From positions 352,693 to 416,692 of the forward strand of contig SUUY01000001.1 in the NCBI GenBank assembly GCA_015062285.1: DNA of 64,000 nt, given 5' to 3'. Made by a program: the position numbers and the translations under genes. The notes below the pieces were generated by a model. It made no database searches. It had not been told where the DNA came from and was given only the letters and a program-made list of their open reading frames with translations. Numbering within the stretch: position 1 is the first letter of the stretch; each line of letters opens with the position of its first letter. This document shows, piece by piece, positions 36,718-45,940 of the stretch. Origin of the DNA: Alphaproteobacteria bacterium (GTDB lineage Bacteria; Pseudomonadota; Alphaproteobacteria; RF32; CAG-239).

Positions 36718-38323
36718 CTGCTTGGTGTTTTCCTGTTCTTTCGGGAATTTCTGAAACAGCCATGGCAATTTCAAAAATTTCGGTTAGCATTTTTAACGGA
36801 TCGTTGTGTAAATCTGCTTTGCTGTATCTTTCCAAATATACACGTATTGTAGCACCTGAGGATCCTGTTCCTGATAAGCGATATACAATGCGAGATCCGT
36901 CATTAAAGCGAATTATAAGTCCGTTTTTGGTAGAGCTGTGATCTACCGGATCATTGTATACAAAGGCACCGGCTTCCGATACCTGATATCCGTTGATTGT
37001 TTGGCCTTTGAGAGACGGAAGTTTTGCCTCCAAACTTTCCATTAATTTATCGGCAACGTTGGTGTCAACACCTTCGAAATCAAAGCGAACGTAATAGCTA
37101 CGACCATATTTTTGCCAATGCTCAGTGGTGATTTCTTCAACAGATTTTCCGGTTGCAGCAATAATGTTGAGCCAAAATAGCACTGCCCAAATTCCGTCTT
37201 TTTCTCTGATGTGAGCCGAACCGGTGCCGAAACTTTCTTCACCACAGAATGTGATGCGTTTAGAATCCATCAAATTTACAAAATATTTCCAACCGGTCGG
37301 CACTTCGTAATATCCGATATTGTGGGCATGAGCAACACGTTCTACAGAGGTAGATGTGGCGGCTGATTTGGCAACTCCATATATTCCGTTTTTGTATGCA
37401 GGAATATAACAGAAGTTATCAGTAATAATAGCCAAGCTGTCACTGGGAGTTACAAAAAACTTTTTACCCAAAATCATGTTGCGATCGCCATCGCCGTCAT
37501 TGGCAGCACCAAAGTCAGCTGCCTGATCAGAGTACATGTAATCAACCAATTCTTTGGCATAAACCATGTTAGGATCAGGGTGAAGACCTCCGAAGTCAGG
37601 CAACGGATTATAATTTACAACAGATCCTTTTTTTGCTCCCAGTATTTCTTCAAATATTCTGATAGCATATGGTCCGGTAACGGCATTCATTGCATCAAAA
37701 CGCATAGTAAAGCCATTTTGAAATAATTTTTTGATTGCAGGAAAATCAAAGATGTTTTCCATCATTTCAACATAATCAACAACAGGATCAATAATCTCTA
37801 TTTCCATTCCGCATAATTCTTGTTTGCCTATTTTAGACAGGTCAATGTCTTCGGTATCACAAATTTTGTATTCTTTAATATTTAGTGTCTGTTGATATAT
37901 TTGATCACTGATAGAGCTGGGTATCTGACCTCCGGTATGGTTAGAATACTTAATTCCAAAGTCACCGTTAATACCACCGGGGTTGTGTGATGCAGAAAGG
38001 ATAAAGCCTCCATCTGCCTTGTTTTTGAGAATAATGTTAGAACCGGCCGGAGTAGACATAAAACCGTTTTGGCCGATAATAAGACGGGAAACTCCGTTGG
38101 CTGCGGCCATTTTGATTATTTTTTGGATAGCAACATCGTTATAGTATCTGCCATCACCGCCGACAACAAAGGTTTTACCTTGAAGATCACCGATTACATT
38201 AAAAATACTTTGCATAAAATTTTCTACATAGTTGGGCTGAACAACAACCTTTGACTTGCGGCGAAGTCCTGCGGTTCCCATTTTTTGATCGGTATATGGG
38301 GTGGTGGAAACAGTTTTAATCAT
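36704..38323 (-). CDS. pgm: Phosphoglucomutase (alpha-D-glucose phosphate specific)
   Basis: The 539-residue enzyme interconverts glucose 1-phosphate and glucose 6-phosphate. The PGM1-type four-domain layout is seen. The active-site serine is in ILSASHNPGG near 110, the metal-binding DGDGDRN near 277-283, the sugar-binding loop CGEESFGTGS near 358, and the phosphate-binding block RLSGTGSSGATIR near 494. With GalU it would supply UDP-glucose for envelope glycans. The short leader to mipZ (78 bases) has no clear hairpin. Confidence 0.94.
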   Translation of the reverse strand: MIKTVSTTPYTDQKMGTAGLRRKSKVVVQPNYVENFMQSIFNVIGDLQGKTFVVGGDGRYYNDVAIQKIIKMAAANGVSRLIIGQNGFMSTPAGSNIILKNKADGGFILSASHNPGGINGDFGIKYSNHTGGQIPSSISDQIYQQTLNIKEYKICDTEDIDLSKIGKQELCGMEIEIIDPVVDYVEMMENIFDFPAIKKLFQNGFTMRFDAMNAVTGPYAIRIFEEILGAKKGSVVNYNPLPDFGGLHPDPNMVYAKELVDYMYSDQAADFGAANDGDGDRNMILGKKFFVTPSDSLAIITDNFCYIPAYKNGIYGVAKSAATSTSVERVAHAHNIGYYEVPTGWKYFVNLMDSKRITFCGEESFGTGSAHIREKDGIWAVLFWLNIIAATGKSVEEITTEHWQKYGRSYYVRFDFEGVDTNVADKLMESLEAKLPSLKGQTINGYQVSEAGAFVYNDPVDHSSTKNGLIIRFNDGSRIVYRLSGTGSSGATIRVYLERYSKADLHNDPLKMLTEIFEIAMAVSEIPERTGKHQADVVT

Positions 38324-38401
38324 AGTTGCTCCTTTGTTTAGAGTTATAATAATGGCAAAATTGTATCACTTAGGTATCTAAACTCAAGTATAATTATTAA
38401 G

Positions 38402-39205
38402 TTATGGGCATATAAACTCGGCTAAATTTTTGATTTCAAGTTTAGCAGCCAAGTGAGACATATTCATTTTGCGACGCAGTTGTTCATGTTGCATGTCAAG
38501 TACGGTTAGACCATCTAAAAAAAGTTCTCGGTAAATAACACGGTCTTTAAGTCCCTCGCAGAATCTGAAACCATATAGCTTTCCGAGCTTGGTTAAAACT
38601 TCAAAAACAAAAGCTTTGTTGCGAGACTTTAGCGACGTGGTTTTATTGCCGCATATGATCCAGTTTAGGTAGTTTTTACCTTTAGCCGCCAGTTGTTTTT
38701 TTGTTTCCCAAACAAACTCAGCATATGGTCCGGGGCATTTGAGTTGGCCATCAGCAGAATCAATTTCGGCAATTGCACTTAGGTCAATAAGGCTATCGGT
38801 TATTGGCGAAATTAAGGTGTCAGCATATAAATGAGCAGCTTCGAAAAGGTAATTTTTGTGTCCGGGAGTATCTATAATTATGGCATCGAAATTTAGCGAT
38901 AGACTTTGAATAGTGTTATCCAATTCTTGTAAAGACGACGATATTTGGTTGTAGTCTGATGCAGGAGATGTTCGGTATAAAAGAGGTTGAGGAAGGTTAA
39001 TGTTGTGCGAATCGCAAAACTTTTTGCGGTTTTCGACATAGCGAGATAACGATCCTTGTCTGCCGTCTAAGTCTAAGACAGCAACTTTGTAATTCTCCAT
39101 TAGTAATTTTGTAGATAAATGCATGGCAATCGTGGATTTTCCGGTACCGCCTTTTTCATTGCCAATTACGATTATATGTGCAGGGTTTTTAGTGTTTTCA
39201 GACAT
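38402..39205 (-). CDS. mipZ: Division-site positioning ATPase MipZ
   Basis: The 267-residue ParA-family ATPase forms a gradient from the poles that inhibits FtsZ and places the septum at midcell. The deviant Walker A is VIGNEKGGTGKSTIAMHL near 13-30, and the conserved LDLDGRQGSLSRYVENR follows near 46. IIDTPGH lies near 110, and the C-terminal block FRFCEGLKDRVIYRELFLDGLTV-type sequence is characteristic of MipZ rather than ParA or MinD. Its start overlaps the carboxypeptidase stop by one base (TAATG). Confidence 0.93.
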   Translation of the reverse strand: MSENTKNPAHIIVIGNEKGGTGKSTIAMHLSTKLLMENYKVAVLDLDGRQGSLSRYVENRKKFCDSHNINLPQPLLYRTSPASDYNQISSSLQELDNTIQSLSLNFDAIIIDTPGHKNYLFEAAHLYADTLISPITDSLIDLSAIAEIDSADGQLKCPGPYAEFVWETKKQLAAKGKNYLNWIICGNKTTSLKSRNKAFVFEVLTKLGKLYGFRFCEGLKDRVIYRELFLDGLTVLDMQHEQLRRKMNMSHLAAKLEIKNLAEFICP

Positions 39206-40389
39206 TATTTATTATCAGCCATTGCAAGTTGTTGATTTTTTTCCATGGCAACAACTATACAAGACTTATTTGATTTTTTCAAACGATTACATGTTTTATC
39301 CGCTTCATTTTTTTTGAAGCCAACTAATTTTGAACGATATACTATGGCGGCTCCTTTTTTGGCCGGCTCTATATCTACTTGAGATTGGCGAACCTCTGGG
39401 GAATTTACTTGCTGGCGAATACTAAGGGCATAATTTCTGGCTTTGGCATAATTAGAAAATGCACCAACCTGTACTCCCCAATTTTTGTCGGTGATTTTTG
39501 TGGGCTTGGAAGATGCAATATCAGCGGTTTGAGCATAAAGTGTAGGAGTTGGAATATCGTCAGCCAAAGCAAGTTTGGTTAAACTATTATTCATCATGTT
39601 TGCGACTTTTTTCTCTCTTTCTTTTGCCGTATTGTGTCCCATTGTTACGGCAATTACTCGGTGTCCGTTACGTTCAGCTGAGGTTGCTACATTGAATCCT
39701 GCAGCATTGGTATATCCGGTTTTGAGGCCATCGGCTCCCTTAAACTGTTTTAATATGTGGTTATGGGTATAATGGGTATATCCTTTGTAAGTGAATTTTT
39801 TGGCTGAAAACAAATCATAGTATTGAGGAAAATGATGATATATAGCTGCAGCCAAAATTGCTAAGTCACGGGCTGTGCTTTTTTGTTGACGGTTAGGAAG
39901 GCCGGAAGCATTTTTGAATGTCGTGTTTTTCATCCCTAATTCTTTGGCTACTTTGGTCATAGTCAAGGCAAATTTATCTTCGCTATATCCGAGAGCTTCA
40001 GCTAAAACAGTGGCACAATCATTTGCTGATTTTACAATCAGAGCCATAATAGCATCTTTGACACTGATTTTGTCACCGCGTTTTAGCCCTAATCTGGAAG
40101 GAGAGCGATTGGCCGCAGTATGAGAAACCGGAAGCATGTCTTCCATTTTGATAAGGCCTTTATCTAATGCATTGAAAGTTATATATAAAGTCATCATTTT
40201 GGTTAGAGATGCAGGAGCTCTTCGTTCATCGGCATTGCGAGAATATAAAACATCGCCGGTTTGGGCATCAATTACAATAGATGATATTGTCCTTTTAGCA
40301 GCTTGAGCATTAGAAATGTTGGCAAAACAAAACACTCCGATAAAAATCGAGAGTAATAAAATACTTTTTATTTTATTCTTCAATATCAT
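39205..40389 (-). CDS. D-alanyl-D-alanine carboxypeptidase with SPOR domain
   Basis: This penicillin-binding protein 5-type enzyme trims pentapeptides of peptidoglycan in the periplasm. The signal peptide ends near ANISNAQA. The catalytic triad motifs are SLTK (APASLTKMMT), SAN (VKSANDCATVL) and KTG (GLKTGYTNAAG). The C-terminal 90 residues form a SPOR domain (WGVQVGAFSNYAKARNYA), which binds denuded glycan at the septum. Coupling to mipZ by a one-base overlap fits a division role. The ATG at 40389 is preferred as signal peptide start; an upstream ATG at 40416 is possible. Confidence 0.92.
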   Translation of the reverse strand: MILKNKIKSILLLSIFIGVFCFANISNAQAAKRTISSIVIDAQTGDVLYSRNADERRAPASLTKMMTLYITFNALDKGLIKMEDMLPVSHTAANRSPSRLGLKRGDKISVKDAIMALIVKSANDCATVLAEALGYSEDKFALTMTKVAKELGMKNTTFKNASGLPNRQQKSTARDLAILAAAIYHHFPQYYDLFSAKKFTYKGYTHYTHNHILKQFKGADGLKTGYTNAAGFNVATSAERNGHRVIAVTMGHNTAKEREKKVANMMNNSLTKLALADDIPTPTLYAQTADIASSKPTKITDKNWGVQVGAFSNYAKARNYALSIRQQVNSPEVRQSQVDIEPAKKGAAIVYRSKLVGFKKNEADKTCNRLKKSNKSCIVVAMEKNQQLAMADNK

Positions 40390-40530
40390 CTGTTTGCTCA
40401 ATTTTATTAAGCCCATTTATTTAAGAATAAACTTAAAAAGAAAATAAATTATTAATTTTTTGAAATCATTTATAAGGAAAATTTTTTGCTTGACTTTGAT
40501 CGTGAATGTATGTAGAAGAGTTGCATTGAT

Positions 40531-40607
40531 GGCGAACGTAGCTCAGTTGGTAGAGCCCCGGTTTGTGGTACCGGTTGTCGTCGGTTCGAGCCCGATCGTT
40601 CGCCCCA
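40531..40607 (+). tRNA. tRNA-His (GTG anticodon)
   Basis: The extra G at -1 (40531) faces C73. The acceptor is GCGAACG/CGTTCGC, the D-arm GCTC/GAGC, the anticodon stem CCGGT/ACCGG with loop TTGTGGT (anticodon GTG), the T-arm TCGG-TTCGAGC-CCGA, and CCA is encoded. The G-1:C73 pair is the identity feature of tRNA-His. Confidence 0.96.
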
Positions 40608-41416
40608 TTTATGCTCCAATCTTAGTGTTGGAGCTTTTTTGTTGCGAACAATCGGGCTCTTCTCGCCCGTCTTGTTACGTAGGGCTCGCTTTTTTTAAAG
40701 CTTGCCAACTTCACTTCGGGCAAGCCAATGTAACATTTGCATTAACGCCGATTTCGGCTAATGCAAATTAACAATGTCTGAAAGTTCATGGCAAAAACAA
40801 TTCCCCGAATTGTTTTTTCTCATAAACTCGTTCGCCCCATTTATGCTCCAATCTTAGTGTTGGAGCTTTTTTGTTGCGAACAATCGGGCTCTTCTCGCCC
40901 GTCTTGTTACGTAGGGCTCGCTTTTTTTAAAGCTTGCCAACTCCACTTCGGGCAAGCCAATGTAACATTTGCATTAACGCCGATTTCGGCTAATGCAAAT
41001 TAACAATGTCTGAAAGTTCATGGCAAAAACAATTCCCCGAATTGTTTTTTCTCATAAACTCGTTCGCCCCAGTTAATGCTCTGATTTTAGATCAGGGCTT
41101 TTTTTTTGCGAACAATTGGGCTCTTCTCGCCCGTCTTGTTACGTAGGGCTCGCTTTTTTAAAGCTTGCCAACTTCACTTCGGGCAAGCCAATGTAACATT
41201 TGCATTAACGCCGATTTCGGCTAATGCAAATTAACAATGTCTGAAAGTTCATGGCAAAAACAATTCCCCGAATTGTTTTTTCTCATAAACTCGTTCGCCC
41301 CATTTGTGCTCCAATCTTAGTGTTGGAGCTTTTTTGTTGCGAACAATCGGGCTCTTCTCGCCCGTCTTGTTGCGTAGGGCTCGCTTTTTTCAAAGCTTGC
41401 CAACTCCACTTCGGGC
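40597..41416 (+). repeat. tRNA-His array: three full 231-232-base units and one truncated unit
   Basis: Units start with CGTTCGCCCCA (the tRNA-His 3' end) at 40597, 40829, 41061 and 41292. Each continues with a terminator and GCGAACAATCGGGCTC, an inverted partial copy of the tRNA acceptor/T-arm. Then come small hairpins (CTTGCC/GGGCAAG, ATTTGCATTA/TAATGCAAAT, AAAACAATT/AATTGTTTT). Unit 4 loses similarity after about 41416. Unit 3 has an altered terminator (GATTTTAGATC). Open frames inside are repeated by chance with the unit; no gene is likely in 40608-41586. Confidence 0.93.
40613..40640 (+). terminator. tRNA-His terminator (repeated in each array unit)
   Basis: GCTCCAA pairs with TTGGAGC, followed by six T. 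Equivalent hairpins recur in the three following units. Confidence 0.8.
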
Positions 41417-41520
41417 GGTTCATCGTCAAATTTGATTTGTTTACTATTAAATTGGGCACATAAAATTTGCATACGCAAGCGATGGGTTTCGAAATTTCTG
41501 CAATTTTGTACAATACGATA

Positions 41521-41549
41521 TTGACTGTATGTCGTATTTATGGTAATAT
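41521..41549 (+). promoter_or_regulatory. Sigma-70 promoter of the 41587 gene
   Basis: TTGACT at 41521-41526 and TAATAT at 41544-41549 are separated by 17 bases, 37 bases before the start codon. Confidence 0.6.
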
Positions 41550-41586
41550 ATCATTAAGATATGATATGATCTGTGGAGAGTAGCAA

Positions 41587-42351
41587 ATGCTAAATTATCT
41601 AAATTATAGTAATATTATCGATAATAGTGAAATCAAATTTGAAAAAGACCCTAATTTAAGTGATAGGCTTTTGGGACAGTGTAAAGATGTAACAATTGCA
41701 CGTGGGTATTATAGTAATGGACAACCATCATTTTCAGCCATGTATGATAAAGATAATAATTATAGGATAACATTTTATGAAGAAGGTAAAGAACCTCGCG
41801 CTAAGGATGAATTTTCTAGTGATATGGAGGACGATATAGCACATCTTCCTGAAAGCATTAAGAAAAAATATTATGCTGCTAAATTAGCTATACAGAAGTT
41901 ACAAACTATAGAAAAACAACAAACCAATTCTTCTAAGCCCAAATCTCTGGCAGAAAGCTTAAAAGATGGAGTTAAGGTTTCTCTATCTCCGGAATCTCGT
42001 TTAAGCTTTGCTCCTGATATTGAAGAACTAAGGATTCGTAAAGATAAAGAAGGATTCCTTCATATTGTCGGAGCTAGTAAAGATGGAGGACAAGAGGTTA
42101 ATTTTTCATTCAAAGATGGTATTATTTCTCTAGAATTAACAATTGGAAAAAGAACAAGGTCATATAACAACAAATTTGGAGAGTTTACATATAGAGACGC
42201 AGACGCTTCAAATCAAACTCGCTACCGTGATCATGATAATGGAAAAAAATATGCTGAAGAATTGGCTGGCGTTATGGATAAACTAAAACTAGAATATCAA
42301 CAACGTTCAAATACCCAAACCAGATCTGCTTATTCTCCAGAGAGAAGATGA
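41587..42351 (+). CDS. Hypothetical 254-residue protein, cargo of the tRNA-His array
   Basis: The SD is TGGAGAG and a promoter lies at 41521. The product is not recognised. An N-terminal part has a beta-rich segment (GYYSNGQPSFSAMYDKDNNY, a stretch resembling MORN-like or antitoxin-component YYSNGQ repeats). A middle Lys/Gln-rich linker follows, then a second beta-rich domain (LRIRKDKEGFLHIVGASKDG). It ends in a disordered tail TRSAYSPERR. It is placed between truncated array unit 4 and a degraded unit at 42451-42515, a segment of about 1.16 kb, matching the size of the tRNA-Thr cassettes. Confidence 0.7.
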   Translation: MLNYLNYSNIIDNSEIKFEKDPNLSDRLLGQCKDVTIARGYYSNGQPSFSAMYDKDNNYRITFYEEGKEPRAKDEFSSDMEDDIAHLPESIKKKYYAAKLAIQKLQTIEKQQTNSSKPKSLAESLKDGVKVSLSPESRLSFAPDIEELRIRKDKEGFLHIVGASKDGGQEVNFSFKDGIISLELTIGKRTRSYNNKFGEFTYRDADASNQTRYRDHDNGKKYAEELAGVMDKLKLEYQQRSNTQTRSAYSPERR

Positions 42352-42450
42352 ACCATATCATAAAGAGTCTAGAGTGTTTTTTGTCTGAAATTTTAATCTA
42401 ACAAATTTTCATCGATTGTAGCCATATTAGCTGTATATTTGCGATCGTTT

Positions 42451-42515
42451 TTGATTTTGTATCAGATTTTATGCGAACAATCGAGCTTTTCTTGCCCGTC
42501 TCGTTGCGTAAGAGG
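42451..42515 (+). repeat. Degraded tRNA-His array unit (distal end)
   Basis: TTGATTTTGTATCAG recalls the altered terminator of unit 3. It is followed by TGCGAACAATCGAGCT and TTGCCCGTCTCGTTGCGTA, which match the post-terminator part of the array units with several changes. It touches the end of nth. Confidence 0.75.
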
Positions 42516-42519
42516 ATGG

Positions 42520-43152
42520 TTATATGTTTTTATCAGAACTGTGGCAAAATTTGGTAATCGGGCAATTGGCACAATTGGGTTTTTGTGCTTTACAGGTATA
42601 TCTGCCAAATAGCACCAGCCAATGATTTAAGTGTAATTTATATTCATCGGGTAGCAAATTAAGGTCTGCTTCAACCCCAAGGGGAGTGTTGTTGTCACTT
42701 AGCTCTAGTCTTTGGGCTAAGCGGAGAACATGAGTATCAACAGCTACGGTAGGTTCTTTCCACCACACGTTAAATAAGACATTGGCGGTTTTTCTTCCCA
42801 CTCCGGGGAGAGATTCAACAAATTCGCGATTGTGTGGAATTTCACCATTGTTTTCTTCTACTAATTTGCGGCTTAGTTCAATGATATTTTTTGCCTTGTT
42901 GTTGTATAAACCAATAGTTTTAATATGCTCTTTTAATTTATCAATTCCTAAATCAAGCATTTTTTGCGGAGTATCGGCAATTTTGAATAGTTCTGCCGTT
43001 GCTTTATTAACACCTTTGTCTGTGCTTTGGGCAGAAAGTACGATTGCTATTAAAAGAGTATATGCATTGTGATAGTTGAGCTCACTTTTTGGGGTGGGGT
43101 CTAATTGCTTGAAGATATCTAGTATTTGGCATGTTTCAGTAATGTTTCTCAT
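42520..43152 (-). CDS. nth: Endonuclease III
   Basis: This DNA glycosylase/AP lyase of 210 residues removes oxidised pyrimidines. The helix-hairpin-helix LPGVGRKTANVLFNV holds the catalytic Lys (near 120), and the Asp is in VDTHVLRLAQRL near 138. The [4Fe-4S] cluster ligands are C-x6-C-x2-C-x5-C in CKAQKPNCANCPITKFC at the C-terminus. Its start overlaps the tsaD stop by 4 bases, indicating one transcript. Confidence 0.96.
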   Translation of the reverse strand: MRNITETCQILDIFKQLDPTPKSELNYHNAYTLLIAIVLSAQSTDKGVNKATAELFKIADTPQKMLDLGIDKLKEHIKTIGLYNNKAKNIIELSRKLVEENNGEIPHNREFVESLPGVGRKTANVLFNVWWKEPTVAVDTHVLRLAQRLELSDNNTPLGVEADLNLLPDEYKLHLNHWLVLFGRYTCKAQKPNCANCPITKFCHSSDKNI

Positions 43153-44225
43153 GCTTTGACACCTCCTGCACCGGCAGCCTTAGGAGCATCTGCATCAAGC
43201 GGCCATCGAGGACGAGGCTTAAAATCGAGATCGTTATACATTCCTTTTAAAGCTCTTTCCATTCCGGCCCATGCGATCATAACCCCATTGTCGGTACAAA
43301 AACGAATCGGCGGAGCAGAAAATTTAAGTCCTTCGGTTTCAGCCAATAGCTTTAGCCGATTGCGAAGATATGTGTTGGCAGCCACACCACCGGATACGAC
43401 CAAATCTTTGCCTTGGGGATATTTTGTGCGGAAAGTTACAATGGCTTTTTGTAGTTTGTGCACTAAGCTTTCGGTAGCTGCCAATTGAAACGATGCACAA
43501 ATATCGGCTGTATCTTGTTTGCTTAAAATTGCATGTTCTATGTTATTGTCCGGTGAATAAGATTCAATAATTTTGCGAACTGCTGTTTTGAGACCGGAAA
43601 ATGATAGGTTGCAGTCACCTGAATTTTGTAGAGGTCTTGGCAATACAAAACGTTTTTCATTTCCAAGTGCTGCCATTTTTTCGATCATGGGACCTCCCGG
43701 ATATCCAAGCCCGAGCATCTTTGCTACTTTATCAAAAGCTTCTCCTGCAGCATCATCAATGGTAGTACCTAAGCGTTCAAAGTCGCCTACTCCTTTAACA
43801 ATCAAAATCTGGCAATGTCCGCCGGAAACAAGCAACAATAAATAAGGATATTCAACATCAGAGGTTAGGCGAGCTGCAAGAGCATGCCCTTCAAGGTGGT
43901 TAACGGCAATAAACGGTTTGTTTAGAGCAAGAGCCAATGATTTTGCTGCCATTACTCCGACAACAACACCTCCAATGAGGCCGGGTCCGGCTGCTGCTGC
44001 CACAGCATCAATGTCAGAGGGTGAAAGGTTAGCTTTTTTGAATGTTTGTTCTAAAATATCTTCTATATGTTCTAAATGGCTACGGGCAGCAATTTCCGGA
44101 ACAACACCTCCATATGTTTTGTGTTCCATTTGGGTCAATACGCATTCGCCCAAAATTTCTTTCTTATCATTTACAATGGCGGCTGCGGTTTCATCACAAC
44201 TGCTTTCGATGCCTAAAACTATCAT
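43149..44225 (-). CDS. tsaD: tRNA N6-threonylcarbamoyladenosine transferase TsaD
   Basis: The 358-residue Kae1/TsaD protein transfers the threonylcarbamoyl group to A37 of ANN-decoding tRNAs, with TsaB and TsaE. The N-terminal LGIESSCDETAAAIV and the metal-binding HLEGH (His110, His114) are present. So are LLLVSGGHCQI near 130 and the late DNGVMIAWAG near 318. It is first of the pair tsaD-nth on the minus strand. It is divergent from the mitofilin-like gene. Confidence 0.97.
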   Translation of the reverse strand: MIVLGIESSCDETAAAIVNDKKEILGECVLTQMEHKTYGGVVPEIAARSHLEHIEDILEQTFKKANLSPSDIDAVAAAAGPGLIGGVVVGVMAAKSLALALNKPFIAVNHLEGHALAARLTSDVEYPYLLLLVSGGHCQILIVKGVGDFERLGTTIDDAAGEAFDKVAKMLGLGYPGGPMIEKMAALGNEKRFVLPRPLQNSGDCNLSFSGLKTAVRKIIESYSPDNNIEHAILSKQDTADICASFQLAATESLVHKLQKAIVTFRTKYPQGKDLVVSGGVAANTYLRNRLKLLAETEGLKFSAPPIRFCTDNGVMIAWAGMERALKGMYNDLDFKPRPRWPLDADAPKAAGAGGVKA

Positions 44226-44344
44226 TTTTTTGTCCTTTGTAGCAATTTGTTTATTATCGGCAAGTATTTATTGCAGAATTTTTTATATTATATACACTAC
44301 AAAAAAGTTATTGCCAAGAATTTACTGCATAAAGGAGCTGTAAA

Positions 44345-45322
44345 ATGGTTAAAAAAGAAGCTGAAACTCCCAAAATACAGGATATTAAATCTAAAAAGAT
44401 GTTAAAAGTATTGCTTGTGTTGCTTATTGTTTCGGGAGGAGGATTAGCTCTGTATAAGAATCCTCAATATATTGAGGAAATTAAATCTTGGTTTAAGCAA
44501 GAGCCGAAAGTTGATGTTTATCAGCCACAACTTGATGATCATAATCAGCAAATTAGCGAACTTAATGAGCAAATTAGAAATTTACGCCAACAAATAGGAG
44601 CTGTTTCTGTTCGTATCAAAGAACCTGATTTTGCTCCAATATACGACAGAATTAATATGGTGGAGAAAATAAACTCTCAAGTTCTTGATGCTAAGGCAAA
44701 TGTTTCTACGGTTTTGGGTTTGATTAATCGAATGGATAATGCTGAGCAAAAGTTGGATAAACTGGAAATTATAAATGATGATAGTGCTTTGATTTTGACG
44801 GCTACAATGTTGGTTAAAGATGCGGCTGCCACAGGAAAACCCTTTGAATATGAAGCCGGTGTTCTGTCTCAGGTGGTGAGAGATAATGTCAAATTGCAAA
44901 CATATGTATCAAAAATTGAAACTTTTGCTTCTAAAGGTGTACCGACAGAATTTCAATTGATGAAAGAATTTGGTGAGATATATGAGCAAAATCTTGATGC
45001 TAGCGAAACAGATGTTGTTGAAAATAAAAACTGGAAAGATCGTCTGTTGGCAAAATTAAATGAGCTTGTTCAAGTTAAAAAGACCAATATTGTTGTTCCT
45101 CAATCTGCAAAAAATAAGATTTGGAGCGAAACATATGAATTGGTTATGAATGCTAAATTTGAGGATGCTGCAAACAATTTACGAGGAGCCGGATTAGCAG
45201 ATAATGCTGCTGTTGCTTCTTGGATTGCCAAAGTTAACTTGCATATTGAGTTTGAGCAGCTTATTAATAAGTTGGCAGCACAATCATTGGCTATTATGAA
45301 AGTGAAATTTTTAAAACGCTAG
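44345..45322 (+). CDS. Mitofilin-like (COG4223) inner-membrane protein
   Basis: The 325-residue product has a cytoplasmic basic start, one membrane helix (MLKVLLVLLIVSGGGLALY, about 19-37) and a periplasmic coiled coil (HNQQISELNEQIRNLRQQIG). The helical C-terminal domain ends KVNLHIEFEQLINKLAAQ. This is the layout of the alphaproteobacterial relatives of Mic60, which help shape the inner membrane and contact the outer membrane. In many relatives it follows hemC-hemD; here those genes are absent nearby. SD is AAGGAG at 44333-44338. Confidence 0.75.
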   Translation: MVKKEAETPKIQDIKSKKMLKVLLVLLIVSGGGLALYKNPQYIEEIKSWFKQEPKVDVYQPQLDDHNQQISELNEQIRNLRQQIGAVSVRIKEPDFAPIYDRINMVEKINSQVLDAKANVSTVLGLINRMDNAEQKLDKLEIINDDSALILTATMLVKDAAATGKPFEYEAGVLSQVVRDNVKLQTYVSKIETFASKGVPTEFQLMKEFGEIYEQNLDASETDVVENKNWKDRLLAKLNELVQVKKTNIVVPQSAKNKIWSETYELVMNAKFEDAANNLRGAGLADNAAVASWIAKVNLHIEFEQLINKLAAQSLAIMKVKFLKR

Positions 45323-45859
45323 TTATCGCTTTAAAAAATTATCAATCGCTTCAATAACTCTGTTTACGGTGATATCAACCTGTTCTTCTTTAGTTTCGAC
45401 GATTATGTCGGCTTCAGAATAATAGGGATATTCTTCGTTTATATATTTTTCCAGCTTAGCTTTGAGGTTGGTATCGTGTCCTTTTAAAAAAGGTCTATGT
45501 TCGCGTCCTGCTGTTCGCTTATATAAGACATCTATATCTGCTTTTAGCCATATAGTGATAGCATTTTTTTTGGCGTATTGACGTGTTTGTTCCGCAACAA
45601 AAGATCCGCCTCCGGAGGCCAGTACACAAGGTTCACCTTGAAGAAGGCGTTTCATAACTCGGGCTTCTCCGGCACGGTATTCTTCTTGGCCGAAGCATTT
45701 TAATACGTCTACCAAAGCAAGGCCTGCCGCTTTTTCAATTTCGCGATCACCATCAATAAAGGGCAAGTTTAATTTTTTTGATAATCTTTTTCCTACACTG
45801 GTTTTGCCACTGCCCATAAGCCCAACCAGTAAAATTATTTTTTGATTATTAGTTGTCAT
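45323..45859 (-). CDS. aroK: Shikimate kinase
   Basis: The 178-residue enzyme phosphorylates shikimate in aromatic amino acid synthesis. The Walker A loop GLMGSGKTSVGKRL is near 13-26, the shikimate-binding DGDREIE near 36, the GGGSF block near 82 and RPFLKG near 121. The stop codon directly abuts that of the mitofilin-like gene. The usual partner aroB does not follow it. Confidence 0.95.
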   Translation of the reverse strand: MTTNNQKIILLVGLMGSGKTSVGKRLSKKLNLPFIDGDREIEKAAGLALVDVLKCFGQEEYRAGEARVMKRLLQGEPCVLASGGGSFVAEQTRQYAKKNAITIWLKADIDVLYKRTAGREHRPFLKGHDTNLKAKLEKYINEEYPYYSEADIIVETKEEQVDITVNRVIEAIDNFLKR

Positions 45860-45940
45860 TTTTTAATTAATCTTTCAAACTTATTGTGTTAAATATATAA
45901 ACAAAGCTATATTTTAGCAATATTTTTTTTGGAGAAAAAA

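Noticed and set aside
40597..41416. CRISPR-like tandem repeats at tRNA-His
   Set aside because: The whole 231-232-base unit is repeated, including the would-be spacers. Units are far too long, begin with a tRNA 3' end, and no cas gene is near.
40788..41463. Repeated ORFs of about 70 residues starting MAKTIPRIVFSHKLV
   Set aside because: They are by-products of the tandem repeat, run across the tRNA end and terminator hairpins, and have no SD site.
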